This document shows, piece after piece, positions 10,370-22,103 of a stretch of 64,000 nucleotides of DNA. The notes beneath the pieces are model-generated. The model saw only the letters and a list, made by a program, of their open reading frames with translations. It had not been told where the DNA came from and did not search any database. Both the position numbers and the translations under genes were made by a program. Position 1 is the first letter of the stretch. Each line of letters opens with the position of its first letter. The stretch comes from Annona cherimola. Taxonomy: Eukaryota; Streptophyta; Magnoliopsida; Magnoliales; Annonaceae. The stretch covers positions 18,267,764 to 18,331,763 of the forward strand of contig CM059972.1 of the NCBI GenBank assembly GCA_030490835.1, given 5' to 3'.

Positions 10370-10769
10370 ATGGAAGAAACTTCATTCACAATGGTCAAAC
10401 TCACATCATCAAATTACTCAATATGGAAAACAAGGATGGAAGATATTTTGTATTGCAAAGAACTTTACCTGCCTATTAAAGTGAAAGGAGTGAAGCCCGT
10501 GGATAAAACTCAAGATGATTGGGATGTGTTAAATAGAAAAGTGGTTGGACATATCCGACAGTGGGTTGATCAGAGTGTTTTTCACCATGTTGCTAAGGAA
10601 ACTGATGCATTCAAGTTATGAGAAACATTAGAAAGCCTATATGAACGCAAATCAGCTGTAAATAAGGCTTTTCTAATTAAAAGGCTTGTTAATATGAAGT
10701 ATAAAGATGGGCAAAAAGTTGCTGAGCATTTGAGCAATTTTCAAGAAGCTTTAAATGATTTTATGCAGC
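10370..10769 (+). pseudogene. Copia gag, interrupted
   Basis: The frame opens with an ATG at 10370 and shows the usual copia gag N-terminus (VKLTSSNYSIWKTRMED). It meets a TGA at 10619-10621, at a position where the family normally has tryptophan, consistent with one G-to-A change. Homology continues in the same frame (ETLESLYERKSAVNKAFLIK) to about 10757. There the match moves to another frame, so a small insertion or deletion lies between about 10757 and 10770. The rest of gag, including the zinc knuckle, is in the long frame from 10755. Sequencing error cannot be excluded for either lesion. Confidence 0.85.
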
Positions 10770-13700
10770 ATGAAAATTACATTTGCTGATGAAGTGCAGG
10801 CATTACTTTTGTTGAGTTCCTTGCCAGATAGTTGGGAAACCTTGGTAATTTCACTCAGTAACTCTGCTCCTAATGGTGTTGTATCAATGGATGTGGTGAA
10901 AGACAGCATGTTTAATGAAGAGGCAAGACGGAGAGAACAAGGTACATCCGCCAATTCTGAAGCACTAGTTATAGAAAACAGAGGGAGAAATCAGCATAGA
11001 TATTCTCGCAATAATAATGATCGTGACAAGTCTAAATGGAATCATGATAAATCGAGAAGGAGATCAAAGTCAAGAGGAGTCAAATGCTATCATTGTGGTA
11101 AGCTTGGACATGTAATTAGAGAATGCAGAAAGTTGAAAAGAGAGGAAGAATATAAAAAGAAAAATGAAGAAAAGAAAGATGACACAGAAAAAGCAGCAGT
11201 TGCATTCGAAGATGATGTTGTCATAGCTTGTGATGTTGATTGCTTTGCCAATGATGTGCCTACATGGGTAATAGATTCTGCAGCTTCTTCACACGTTACT
11301 CCATGTAAAGAGTTCTTCTCATCTTACACTAGCGGAGATTTTGGCTATGTCAGGATGGGAAATGATGGCAGATGCAAGATTCAAGGTATTGGTGATGTTT
11401 GGCTAGAGACAGACATGGGATGCAAACTGATGTTGAAAAGTGTCAAGCATGTTCCAGAACTTCGATTCAATTTAATCTCTGCAGGACAGTTAGACAATGA
11501 TGGATACTGTCATCAATTTGGTGGTAGTAAATGGAAACTGACGAAAGGTTCTCTTATTTTAGCTAAGGGAAATAAGACTGACACTCTTTACAGATCTTAT
11601 ATGAAGATTGCTAAGGGAGAAGTGAATGCAGTGGAGCATGAATCCTCCTCAGAGCTATGGCACAAGCGACTTGGCCACATGAGCGAGAAAGGTTTGAATA
11701 TTCTTGCTAAAAAGCAATATTTGCCTAAAGGTTTACCTCTAAAATCATGCATTGATTGTTTAGTTGGAAAACAACATAGAGTTGCATTTCATAAATTCCC
11801 TCCACATAGAAAACATGATTTACTTGATCTGGTGCATACTGATGTGTGTTCTATGGGTGATAGAACTCTTGGTGGTGCTATATACTTTGTTACTTTCATT
11901 GATGATCATTCCAGGAAAGTATGGGCTTATGCAATAAAGGCCAAAGATGAGGTTCTAAGTATCTTCAAGCACTTCCAAACTAGTGTTGAAAGAGAAACAG
12001 GAAAGAGATTAAAATGCGTTCGTGCCGACAATGGTGGTGAATACAGAGGACCGTTTGAAAGATACTGCAGTGAACGTGGTATCAGACTTGAGAAGACAGT
12101 TCCCAAGACGCCTCAACAGAACGGTGTGGCAGAGAGAATGAACAGAAGTATTTGCGAAAGAGTCAGGTGTATGCTCTCTCATGCAAAATTATCAAAGTCC
12201 TTCTGGGGTGAGGCAATGAGAACTGCAGTTGATTTGATTAACCTGTCTCCTTCAGCTCCTTTGGACGGTGAGATTCCAGAAAAGGTATGGAAAGGAAAAG
12301 ATATTTCTTATGAACACTTACGGGTATTTGGTTGCAGGGCATTTGTTCACATTTCTAAGGATGAAAGATCCAAGTTGAACAGTAAAACTAAACAATGTAT
12401 CTTCCTCGGCTATGCACATGAAGAATTTGGTTATAGATTATGGGATCTTATTGACAAGAAGATTATCAGAAGCAGGGATGTAATCTTCTTTGAAGATCAA
12501 ACAATCGAAGACTTTGAGAAAATTGAAAAAGCAAAGTCTCCAGTAGAAGACCCTGTTGATTTGAGTTCATGTACTCCACCTATTGTGCATACAGGAAATG
12601 GGGGAGATATACCAAACGCTACACCAGAGCAACCAAATGAGCAAGCTGCTCCACATCCGTTAGTTGAAAATCAATTGAGAAGGTCTGTAAGACAACGTCG
12701 GCCATCAGAAAAGTATCCTCCTCATGAATATGTGATGCTTACTGATGAAGGTGAACCTCAAAGTTATCAGGAGGCAGTGTCCCATGAATGCAGTGAAGAA
12801 TGGATGGACGCCATGCAAGAAGAGATGAATTCCTTGCATGAAAACCATACGTATGAATTAGTAAGATTACCTGCAGGCAAAAGAGCACTCAAGAACAAGT
12901 GGGTTTTCAGATTGAAAGCAGATGAAAATAGCTCACGGCCAAAATACAAGGCAAGATTGGTTGTGAAGGGATTTGGTCAAACAAGAGGTATTGACTTTCA
13001 TGAGATCTTCTCACCCGTGGTGAAGATGAATTCAGTCAGAGTTGTTCTAAGCCTAGCAGCTAGCTTGGATCTGGAGATTGAGCAGCTTGATGTAAAGACA
13101 GCATTTCTTCATGGTGATTTGGAGGAAGAGGTATATATGGAGCAGCCTGAAGGTTACAAGGTCAAAGGAAAGGAGGATTTAGTGTGCAAATTAACAAAGA
13201 GCCTATATGGACTTAAGCAAGCACCAAGACAATGGTACACAAAATTTCAGTTCTTTATGAGACAACACGGGTATAGTAAAACTATGTCTGATCCATGTGT
13301 ATTTATTAGAAAATTCTCCACTAATGATTTTATTATCCTTTTGTTATATGTGGATGATATGTTGATTGTTGGTCATGATGCTAACAAGGTTCAGAGATTA
13401 AAATTGCAGTTGAGTAAATCCTTTTCTATGAAGGATTTGGGACCGGCTAACAGAATACTTGGCATGAAAATTATTCGTGATAGGAAGAACAAAAGGCTTT
13501 GGCTATCTCAAGAAAGCTATATTAAAAGGGTGTTAGAAAGGTTCAACATGGGCGAGGCGAAACCTGTTTGTACTCCACTTGCAGGTCATTTCAAGTTAGG
13601 CTCTCATCAATGTCCTACAAGTGAAGAAGAGAAAGAACAGATGAAAATAATTCCTTATTCATCTGCTGTCGGTAGCTTAATGTATGCAATGGTGTGCACA

Positions 13701-14318
13701 AGACCAGACATCGCCTTCGCAGTTGGTGTAGTGAGTCGGTTTCTTTCAAATCCAGGAAAAGAGCATTGGGAAGCAGTGAAATGGATCCTCAGATATCTCA
13801 AAGGTACCTCCAAAGCCTGTTTATGTTTTGGTTCTGATAGACCTGAGCTTAAAGTTTACACAGATGCGGACTGGGCTGGTGATGTAGATACCAGAAAGTC
13901 CACTTCAAGTTACTTGGTAACATTTGCAGGGGGAGCAGTGTCATGGCAATCTAAATTGCAGAAGTGTGTTGCATTGTCTACTACTGAGGCAGAGTATATT
14001 GCTATAACAGAAGCAAGCAAAGAGCTTCTATGGATGAAGAAATTTCTCAAAGAATTGGGAATGAATCAGGATAAGTATATTATATACTGTGACAGTCAGA
14101 GTGCTATTCATCTCAGCAAGAATCCTATTTTTCATTCAAGATCTAAGCATATTCAGGTGCGTTATTGTTGGATTCGTGATATATTAGAGTTGAAGATGTT
14201 GCAACTTGAGAAAATTCACACAGATGACAACGGATCAGATATGATGACTAAAACTGTAACTAGCGAAAAGCTAAGGGTATGCAGAGAGATGGCAAGTTTG
14301 CTAGAGCCCTCCACGTAG
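10755..14318 (+). CDS. Copia gag C-terminus + pol polyprotein (1187 aa open frame)
   Basis: One long frame encodes the gag end with a CX2CX4HX4C zinc knuckle (CYHCGKLGHVIREC, about residues 112-125). The aspartic protease motif is WVIDSAASSH, where DSG is the common form. A GAG-pre-integrase zinc motif starts at ELWHKRLGH. The integrase core follows with HTDV, RADNGGEY and PQQNGVAERMNR supplying the D,D,E residues. Reverse transcriptase has LDVKTAFLHG and the catalytic YVDDM. RNase H has VYTDADWAG, TTEAEY and IYCDSQSA. The frame ends just before the purine tract. The ATG at 10755 is only the first one after the frameshift: the true polyprotein would start at 10370. All enzymatic motifs look intact; whether any of it is translated in this copy is doubtful because gag is broken. 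Confidence 0.92.
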   Translation: MILCSMKITFADEVQALLLLSSLPDSWETLVISLSNSAPNGVVSMDVVKDSMFNEEARRREQGTSANSEALVIENRGRNQHRYSRNNNDRDKSKWNHDKSRRRSKSRGVKCYHCGKLGHVIRECRKLKREEEYKKKNEEKKDDTEKAAVAFEDDVVIACDVDCFANDVPTWVIDSAASSHVTPCKEFFSSYTSGDFGYVRMGNDGRCKIQGIGDVWLETDMGCKLMLKSVKHVPELRFNLISAGQLDNDGYCHQFGGSKWKLTKGSLILAKGNKTDTLYRSYMKIAKGEVNAVEHESSSELWHKRLGHMSEKGLNILAKKQYLPKGLPLKSCIDCLVGKQHRVAFHKFPPHRKHDLLDLVHTDVCSMGDRTLGGAIYFVTFIDDHSRKVWAYAIKAKDEVLSIFKHFQTSVERETGKRLKCVRADNGGEYRGPFERYCSERGIRLEKTVPKTPQQNGVAERMNRSICERVRCMLSHAKLSKSFWGEAMRTAVDLINLSPSAPLDGEIPEKVWKGKDISYEHLRVFGCRAFVHISKDERSKLNSKTKQCIFLGYAHEEFGYRLWDLIDKKIIRSRDVIFFEDQTIEDFEKIEKAKSPVEDPVDLSSCTPPIVHTGNGGDIPNATPEQPNEQAAPHPLVENQLRRSVRQRRPSEKYPPHEYVMLTDEGEPQSYQEAVSHECSEEWMDAMQEEMNSLHENHTYELVRLPAGKRALKNKWVFRLKADENSSRPKYKARLVVKGFGQTRGIDFHEIFSPVVKMNSVRVVLSLAASLDLEIEQLDVKTAFLHGDLEEEVYMEQPEGYKVKGKEDLVCKLTKSLYGLKQAPRQWYTKFQFFMRQHGYSKTMSDPCVFIRKFSTNDFIILLLYVDDMLIVGHDANKVQRLKLQLSKSFSMKDLGPANRILGMKIIRDRKNKRLWLSQESYIKRVLERFNMGEAKPVCTPLAGHFKLGSHQCPTSEEEKEQMKIIPYSSAVGSLMYAMVCTRPDIAFAVGVVSRFLSNPGKEHWEAVKWILRYLKGTSKACLCFGSDRPELKVYTDADWAGDVDTRKSTSSYLVTFAGGAVSWQSKLQKCVALSTTEAEYIAITEASKELLWMKKFLKELGMNQDKYIIYCDSQSAIHLSKNPIFHSRSKHIQVRYCWIRDILELKMLQLEKIHTDDNGSDMMTKTVTSEKLRVCREMASLLEPST

Positions 14319-14320
14319 TC

Positions 14321-14334
14321 GGAAGGGGGAGATT
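14321..14334 (+). other. Polypurine tract of the copia element
   Basis: ggaagggggagatt directly upstream of the 3' LTR; the expected plus-strand priming site. Confidence 0.85.
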
Positions 14335-14963
14335 TGTTAGGTGGTTTCCTCCCACGTGAAGTCAAAGTGGGTGGGGACCACCACGTTTGGCATCATTGAA
14401 AAATGCCACCTGCTCTTTTGTCTTTTCCTTTGCTTTCGGTGCGGGAGAAGAAAAAGGTGAGAGAGAGAGTGTTATATACATACAACGGCTCTTCTCCTCT
14501 CTGTACAGATATCCGTCGTCGTCTTTCTCTTTCTGTCTCAGTTATCAGAGAAGCAGCAGCAGCAGCTCCGACGGACGAAGGAGGATTCTATCCTCACATG
14601 CTCAGGGCTTCTACGGCAGTCATCTCTTCCGGCCATTAAGAGAGAAAATTCTGCCGTCATCTCAGATTGGGTGAGATCCATCCTTTAGTTAATTTCTATG
14701 TTGAAATCCATCCTTATTGTGATGATGAAATCCTCTAGTTTTAACTAGAGAAGACATTGCTTTGTAATCCCATTATTCTATAGTGGAAGTTTTACCTGGA
14801 CTGGGTCCCGTGGTTTTTCCCCTTTATTAAAGAGGGGTTTTCCACGTAAAATTGTGGTGTGTTTTTCAGTGGGTTTGATTGTTTATTATTTGTGATATTT
14901 ATTGTCTGAGATTAATTATTCCTGTTTAATCTACACAAAAGGGGATAGCCTAAAATCCCAACA
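14335..14963 (+). repeat. 3' LTR of the copia element
   Basis: Same length (629 bp) as the 5' LTR. By eye it differs only at 14725 (A; G at 10080). Confidence 0.95.
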
Positions 14964-15605
14964 AAACAAAAACTCCCTCAGAAGATCCAGATTTTTTGCT
15001 GGAGGATGCTAAAAAAAATGCCCTTCCCACTAAGGAGAACCGTCAGAAGGGGTATCCAAATTAATCCTTGCTGCGATCTCTATAGAACAAACTTGGAGGA
15101 CGCGTGGCACTTGTTCTGTTGCTGCACAAAAACACGATATGCCCACGATCCTACAACTAGGAATCTTATGGAGGAGGGGAACTTGAGCGATGTGCTCAGA
15201 AGGCTTATTAGGATCCAGAATGGAAGACTCATCAGAAAATTCCTGATTATGTGCTGGCTGATTTGGTCTTGCAGAAGCAAATATTTGAATGAGGGGGGAC
15301 TATCAGGAAATCCGTGACATTCCAAATCGTTGTGACTTTATCCTACATTAGTTTGACATGGCAGAGATAGTGAGAATCGGCAGGTTTCACAGTGCTGACC
15401 CAAGGGCCCGATGGCTACCCCCAAGGAGAGGCCAATTGAAAGTGAATGTTGATGCGGGTTGCGAGAGGGACGGAAACAGATCCAAAGCTGGTGTTGTTAT
15501 CCGCGATCATGGGGGCTGTATGATAGCAGCTGCGTGCTGGTCTTGAAGCGGATGCAGGGACCCTTTATACTTGGATGCACTCCATGCGCACCAGCCAGTT
15601 GAAAG
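14964..15605 (+). pseudogene. LINE ORF2 relic, zinc-binding and RNase H end
   Basis: Joined across the copia insertion, the frame reads VWKQKLPQKIQIFCWRML, the start of the zf-RVT domain of plant LINEs. It continues, after frame slips near 15010-15050, with RRGIQINPCCDL and EDAWHLFCCCTKTR (cysteine/histidine pattern of zf-RVT). Further on (15397-15543) comes an RNase H-like segment with KVNVDAG and GVVIRDHGG, then a stop in CWS*SG. Frame slips and stops show it is dead. The copia element therefore sits inside an older LINE copy. Confidence 0.75.
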
Positions 15606-16914
15606 GTGAATGGAATACAACCGCTTAAATCCAAAACAATACTAACATTTATATCAACATTTAAAATTACTTTAAACTAATATATTCACGTGACTATTAA
15701 ACTATCATTCCTACGCATGATTTTTTACACAAATTATGTTTATGCATGTGAATCGAAACTTGTTACAAATATATCTACAAATTTTAAGTCGTTTGTAGTT
15801 ATGTTTATGACAAGTGCCACCCTCTTGATTTTTAAAAATAGTGGTTAAGTTTTGATAAATCCGAACCAAATTTTGTGTTTTTTAATTGAAATTCAGTTTA
15901 TATACTAAAAATCATCTTCGTTAAATACCTTTTCGAGTTCTAATAAATACAAATTAGTTTGAAATTGATTACAACCTGCAAAGGCATCTAATCGCAATAA
16001 TTTTTAATATATTAATGAATTTGACATTAATAAATATGATGGATGACTTGGATTTATTAAAAAACTAACTTCTTTTTTAAAAACTAAAGAAATTGAAACT
16101 TGCCACAGTCATAGCTATAAATATTTTTAAAATTTATAGACATATTTATAATAAATTTTAAATTATAGACCTAAATATAACTTGTTTGAAAAATCATTGG
16201 TGCGAGAGCAAATCCCTCTACTTTTATCAAAACCGATGGAATGGTGAATGGAATCGCTACCATAAACAACTTGTACGGGGGCCGCGAAAGGACAGTCAGC
16301 TAGGTGAGGTAGAAAATAAACGGCACATGAAAAAGATGCATGCGGTGATCCACATTCGTTTATTTACATATATCACGCATTTTTCATTGTTCGCCTTTTT
16401 GAAAAAGATTAGCTTCGGTGGGGTGTTTTGGACCTGACAGCCGTCCACTCGATTGCACAAAGATAGCCATGCATGTTGGGACCTGTACCGAACACCGGTA
16501 AGTTGGGCTGATGTTTCACTTATTTTTAAATATTTTATGTAAATGTCAAAATTATAAAAATTAATATCTAATTATCTAAATTATACGGTATATTACTCAA
16601 ATACATTAAGAAACTGAGATGGAGTTAAATTAATGGACGGGATTGTCTTAACAATCGAATCTTAGGAATTAACGAATATCAGCGGCGAACATAAACTACA
16701 ACAGAATGAGACAAATGACGATGACGGCTGCCAAAATTGAATGCTCTCGTGGAGTCAATTTTTTTTATTTTTTTTTATTATTTTTTGGGTCCTCGCATGA
16801 ACTGCATGGTCTGGTTCGGATGTTTCCTCACGTAGTACTATCCCCGATAGTGGGGCCCATACGACGTCGCTCTATCGGCCATGCAAGTTGCAACTTGGCT
16901 TTGACAAAAATGAT
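15606..16914. other. Intergenic DNA, no gene seen
   Basis: AT-rich, with short open frames that show no domain and no supporting splice structure. Confidence 0.45.
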
Positions 16915-17390
16915 GTAATATAGTAAGACAATGACTATAGCTAAAGAGAATAAAGTTAAAACTGGTATATTAATTGTATAGATTATTGTGTAAAAATGAT
17001 TAAAAATAGATAATTGTATAGGAAAATATGATGAAATAATAAAAAAAATAGTTATGAAAAGTGAAAAATTTTAGATTGAAATTTTTTTGTTGTAAACGAA
17101 CACACCCATTAGGATGAGTTTGTGAAATAATAAATTTTTAGATATAAAAGTTTTTAAAATAAGATAAAATAACATTACATAATAAGGTTGATAATAAGTA
17201 GTAAAGATAATAAAGTTACAATATATATTAATTTTATGTGCGATTGTATAGAAATAATTGAAAAATATGATAGTTATATGGAAATACGTGAAGAAATAAT
17301 TAAAAATTAGAGTAATTATAAAGAATGAAAAGTTTTAAATGGAAAAGTTGAAAAGTTTTGGTTTGTATATTTTTATGTGTAACCAAATAT
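16915..17390. mobile_element. Two adjacent decayed H2-family MITEs
   Basis: A left-truncated copy (about 16915-17108, ending cgaacacaccca) is followed at once by a second (about 17112-17390, starting ggatgagtttgtgaaataat, ending tgtaaccaaatat). Both are in the reverse orientation relative to 4263-4542, as shown by the gataataaagtta and gaaataattgaaaaat phrases. Confidence 0.65.
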
Positions 17391-17394
17391 AGGA

Positions 17395-17930
17395 GTGGGA
17401 ACTGGAGCATGTCAACCCATGATTTGGCCGCAACCCAATCACTTTTTACCGGATAAACCAATGTTTTTTTTATCCGGTACAGGAATGGGCAAGAGATTTT
17501 GACTTGAATTTAAAAATAAAGGTGGAATGGGTCGACCATATTTTTTATAATTAACTATATCAACAGTAAAAAAAATTAATTTATCCAGAAAACAATATGA
17601 GAATCGATAAAAGGAATTTACATATATATATATATATACATAACTCTTATGTATAGTTGCATATTAACCTATTTTACTAAATTTATACTATATTTTTTCA
17701 TGTTTTATTTCAGTAATGATGTATTTTTAAATATTCAGTAAAATATTGAATAATATTTAAATTTATTATAATATATCTTTACATTTGATTAGTATATAAA
17801 TTTTTAAAATTATTTTATTTGACTTGCATTTTTCACTCAAATCGGTATAAAAATATTATCAAATTGAATTTTTAAAAAGTAAAGTCGAGGTTGAGCATAT
17901 CCTGTCCCAGTACGACCTGAATTTGAAATA
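17395..17930. repeat. Repeat family R, copy 3
   Basis: Shares ggaatgggtcgacca, aattaactatatcaac, tttatccag and ttttatttcagtaatgatgt with the pair at 5165-6345. Confidence 0.6.
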
Positions 17931-18766
17931 AATTTTTAATAAAATTTATGGATATAAGAGCAATATTTAAAATATATATATGCACCGGATGAATTATACT
18001 TAAAATTCCGGAGTATATTTACGAGTTCCCTAATATGTTGCTTATCCTCGTCAGCCGTCGCATCCTTTCCCGCGACCGGCACCGATGAGGAACAACAACT
18101 GAAACTGGATACATTGGATTTTGGTTTCCATAATTCCATGGCAATCAATGAGAGGACACTTCCAAAAATAAAAAATAAAAAATGAGGAGGACCTAACTTT
18201 TTGAAAAACGTGCAAGATGAAGGCTGCGGAAATGTCAGAATCTAGCTGTCACGCAGTCTTTCTTTTGGGGTACTTAAAAAATTACTAGTAAATACAAAAA
18301 TAGAAATATTATAAATATTTCCCCATCCTTCCCATCTGAACGACCAAGCGGGGTGGTTTATCAACCATTTTATCAGGATTTTTTTTTCTTTTCGGAAATC
18401 CATTTAATCGGTCTATTTGTGCTGAAAGGGGCATTTGAAATTTTTTTTATACAAATTTAAATTTAAGTGGCAATAAATCCGGGCAATATCGATCAATACA
18501 CCCTACAGCTTGCTTTTGTTTATTTTAAACTTTCTTTCAAATCTAGATCATTTACTTTACTTAATACGTTTTTATCATGTTATTAAAATCGTTTTCATGA
18601 ACTTATTTTTGTAAAAATTAGTTTGTCGTAAGATTGAATATATAATCATTAAATTTTGAGCTTAGAATTAATGGAGAAGGATCCATTCCAGTGGACATTC
18701 CCAACCAGTGTTCTTCCTTTCTTCACCCGTGTGGCAATCAACTTGTGGACGACCTCATTGCCCGTT

Positions 18767-19230
18767 TGGAAACCTCCCAAATAGGGCCAAGTCAAGATAA
18801 ACCTGAATGCAGGCTCAATAAGATAAGTTGGACTAGTTGATGTTGGTGCAGTTATTCAGGATCAAGACTGCTGTTTTATTGCGACAAACTGCTCGTCATG
18901 GAAGGAATGCTCTGATCCTCTTTATATGGAAGCTAAAAGGTTACTGTTAGGAATTAGATGGGCAAGACAATTTCCCTTTCAAGAGATTATTTTAGAAACA
19001 GATTCTTTTATCCTCTCAAGGTTACTTAATTCTCATTTGGAGGTAAGATCGTTGGTGGAAAGAATTTTGGAGGAAATCAAGGATCTAAGTAAATAATTCA
19101 TTAGCTGTTCCTTTTCTCATGTCCTACGTTTTGGAAACACGATGAACTACACATTGGCTGAATTTACTCTGAAGTAGAGGCTAATCAGTTTCTTTTAGAT
19201 TGACATGTCTCCAGCTTGTATTTCGGATGC
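18767..19230 (+). pseudogene. LINE RNase H-like relic
   Basis: One frame gives GQVKINLNAG, VGAVIQDQDCCFIATNCSSW, DPLYMEAKRLLLGIRWA and EIILETDSFILSRLLNSHL. This is the order of the RNase H-like (RVT_3) domain at the end of plant LINE ORF2. It is interrupted by at least four stops, and the first catalytic Asp region reads LNAG instead of VDAG. It is a second, independent relic from the one at 14964-15605. It could also derive from a captured host RNase H-like gene, but the LINE origin is more usual. Confidence 0.7.
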
Positions 19231-20648
19231 CATATACAAGGTAGATGTAATTTTTTGTTGTTTTTGGAGCTTCCTTCTCAACCTCCGGGGCAACGATGCC
19301 TGTGAGGGTGGGTTGGAAATTCACTCCTTAAAAAAATTATTCAATTTTGTAAAAATGTAGATTCTGTGTACTAGGTATCAATCTATTGTAATCCACGTGT
19401 CCTCAATTTTTGTAAATATATTAATTATGTTTGACCTTAATTCTAAACATATCCATACATATGTTTAAAATCCTAAATATATTAACTATGTTTTCATTTG
19501 ATCCAAAAAATGTTCATCTTGTGAGTTAACACCATTAGTAAATGTGTGAAATTACTAATATGCTCTTCAAATTTATGATAAAATTAGAAAATTTGAATAT
19601 TATAACTCACTAATATCATAATTGCACGTGAGTTCTAAATTTAGAGAGTCTTAATTTCATTTCATTTCTTTCGTTTCATAATTTATTATTTTACTACAAA
19701 GGTATTTTGGGTATTTATAAAAAGTTAACTGTGGTTAGAATTAAATACAAATGTATGATTAGGATTAAGGCCAAACATAATGAGTATATTTACAACAAGC
19801 CCTAATAGCTATCCACGTGGATTTGTTTATGATGTAAAAAATTACACATATAAAAAATATTATATATTATATATTTATTTTTATTTTAAATTTTAATAGT
19901 TGTATATTCATTTCCAAAGGGTGTTCAAATTTTAAATATATAAGTTTAGCACCATAAATAAATATCTTCTAAAAAGAGTATCAATAATTTAGATTAAAAA
20001 GGTTTACAAATTCAAAAGAGAAAAAGGAGGGAACGGACACGTCTATGCACCTTGATTGCATTAGATCCGAATGATAAATATTATAAATGATGTAGATTTT
20101 AAAAACTTAATCCAAAATAAAATGTAGCTGCATAAATATCTCCACCCCGCGTCTGTTGAATGATTGTTCATAAATTTATTGAAAAATTGAAAATGCTTGC
20201 AAAAAAATAAAATCTCCAAAACTACATAAAACCCAAATCCAAATTACATTTGAATGGGGATTTTTCACAGAAAAAGTTTGAGGAATCGGAATTTTCTTTA
20301 AACGTGCAGGCCGTTTATTAAATAAAAAAGAGGCATTTATAAATATTTTAGAAGGTGGATGTCGCGGTTCTGCTCGTGCGCAAGAGCTGTGGGCATGTGA
20401 CCATGCGTAGCCAGCCCAATAGTGATCGACGTCTCCATTTCCGCGAATCTTCGGCCATCGTACGGAGCAACCGAACTTGCACGTATTAATGCGAACTCGA
20501 ATTCTGAATTGAAATTAGCTTTTCGCTGATGTTTATGGAACACCCGAGGCAGTCGTAGTCTTCATATTAAAGTTACTACATCAAAATTTACATTTATCGT
20601 ATATGTGTATAATTTATTATAATTAGTATATATGAATAAAATTTATGA
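19231..20648. other. Intergenic DNA, no gene seen
   Basis: AT-rich. Nothing beyond short unsupported open frames on either strand. Confidence 0.45.
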
Positions 20649-20932
20649 TGCATTTAGAAAGTCACAAAATTTTTGATGAAAAATTTTTTATATAAAAGTT
20701 TTTAAAATGTGAGGAAATAACGTGATATAATAGTGATAATGAAAAAGGGTAAAGAGCGAATGAAATTAAAATAATCATGTAGGTGTATGAGTAGTTATGT
20801 AGAAATAATTGAAAAGTACAGTAGTTGTACGTGAATAAGTGAATAAATAATTAAAAAAAAATGATTGTGAATAGTGAAAAATTTTAGTTTAAATTTTTTT
20901 AAGTATTAATAAATACTTCCTTAATCCCTTAA
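20649..20932. mobile_element. Decayed H2-family MITE
   Basis: Matches the reverse orientation of 4263-4542 (aaagtttttaaaatgtgagg, tagttatgtagaaataattg, gtgaaaaattttagtttaaa). The terminal repeats are eroded. Confidence 0.6.
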
Positions 20933-21029
20933 ACTATTTTTTATAATATTAATTACTTATTTTGAAATTAAATTTGTGAATTATATTTAACACAATAAAT
21001 TATACTTATAACAAAAATTAAGATGATAT

Positions 21030-21850
21030 AATTCGAGACGAAAATAAGGTCTTGTTAACTCGTAGCCTGCTTCGATTTTACGAAGAGTCAAGGTAGGTTA
21101 GGATTTGATATTTCATACTTTAATCTTGAGGGCATGATAAGTCAACCATGTCTTGACCCACATTGACTCGTCCTACCTAGTAAGGTGTAAATTTTTTTTT
21201 TTAACTATATGAAGTACTTATTTAAATGCAGTATTGTTGGATAAATGTGTTTCATCTTATAACTTATTAATGCGAATATGATTTATATGGATGTATGTTT
21301 AACTTTATAAGTTTTTTTATATGAGTAAATTTTTATTTTTTAATTATATACATGTCGTCCACGTTGTGTTTTTCATATGATTTATCAATAAAATAAAATA
21401 TATTTTCTATCTTGTTTATACATTCAAAAATGAATATTATTATTATGCTATTTAATAATTTTAATTGTAGTTCAAAATTTACATGTATATTATTTGTTTG
21501 AAGATTTATACACATTTATTAAGGTCAAGTTGCAAATAAAATTATTAAAAAAAATTTACTAACAGTTTTTTATGACAATCCTATTTTACTATATTAAATA
21601 GTAGAATATTAAAACACTTAACTCTTAAATTTATCATAGATATAAATTTATATCAACATGTACATAAATTCTTAAAATGATTACACTTTGACCTGTTCTT
21701 TCAACTAAACTCATTGTCTCAATGCCAAGTTTGGAAGTTTATCCCTAAACTTATTAAAAAAATATGAGAGCTGGACTTATCTTGTCCCGACCTAATATAA
21801 AAAATAGAAATAAATAGAATTATATATATATATATATATATATGATTAAG
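21030..21850. repeat. Repeat family R, copy 4, and a TA microsatellite
   Basis: Shares gtcaaccatgtcttgaccca and atgccaagtttggaagtttatccc-type text with the other R copies. A (TA)n run lies at about 21822-21843. It looks expanded and heavily diverged. Confidence 0.5.
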
Positions 21851-22095
21851 ATCGGGCACATTTTAACTCTTCATTTTCACTCATTGATAAAATATTTATG
21901 AGCCGATATTAAATAAAATTAAAATATTTAATAAATTTATTTATGAAAAACTCATATAAATAATTAAAATTTGATTTTATAATATTAAAATTTAAGTAAA
22001 ATATAATTAATAATTTAAATATTAAAAATAAATATATAGTACACTTTTTTGAATGTGTTAGCATGTACAATAATTTATCTGGACGATACTCCTCC

Positions 22096-22103
22096 TATAA
22101 ATA
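22096..22103 (+). promoter_or_regulatory. Probable TATA box of the MSL10-like gene
   Basis: TATAAATA about 765 bases before the start codon, at a sharp change from AT-rich DNA to GC-rich leader-like sequence with ctctctct-type text. If used, transcription would begin near 22130 and the leader would be about 730 nt unless spliced. Confidence 0.55.

Larger units (their letters stand above)
9690..14963 (+). mobile_element. Copia (Tork/Tnt1-like) LTR retrotransposon, 5274 bp
   Basis: Two 629-bp LTRs (9690-10318 and 14335-14963) both begin TGTTAGG and end CCCAACA. A perfect 5-bp target duplication aaaca flanks the element (9685-9689, 14964-14968). The primer-binding site tggtatcagagc (10321-10332) matches the plant initiator methionine tRNA 3' end, and a purine tract lies at 14321-14334. 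The domain order gag, protease, integrase, reverse transcriptase, RNase H is that of copia elements. The wording of the RT and RNase H motifs is like TNT1-94 polyproteins, so Tork lineage is likely. I found one LTR-LTR difference (10080 G against 14725 A), implying a recent insertion. The gag region carries a stop and a frameshift. Confidence 0.95.
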
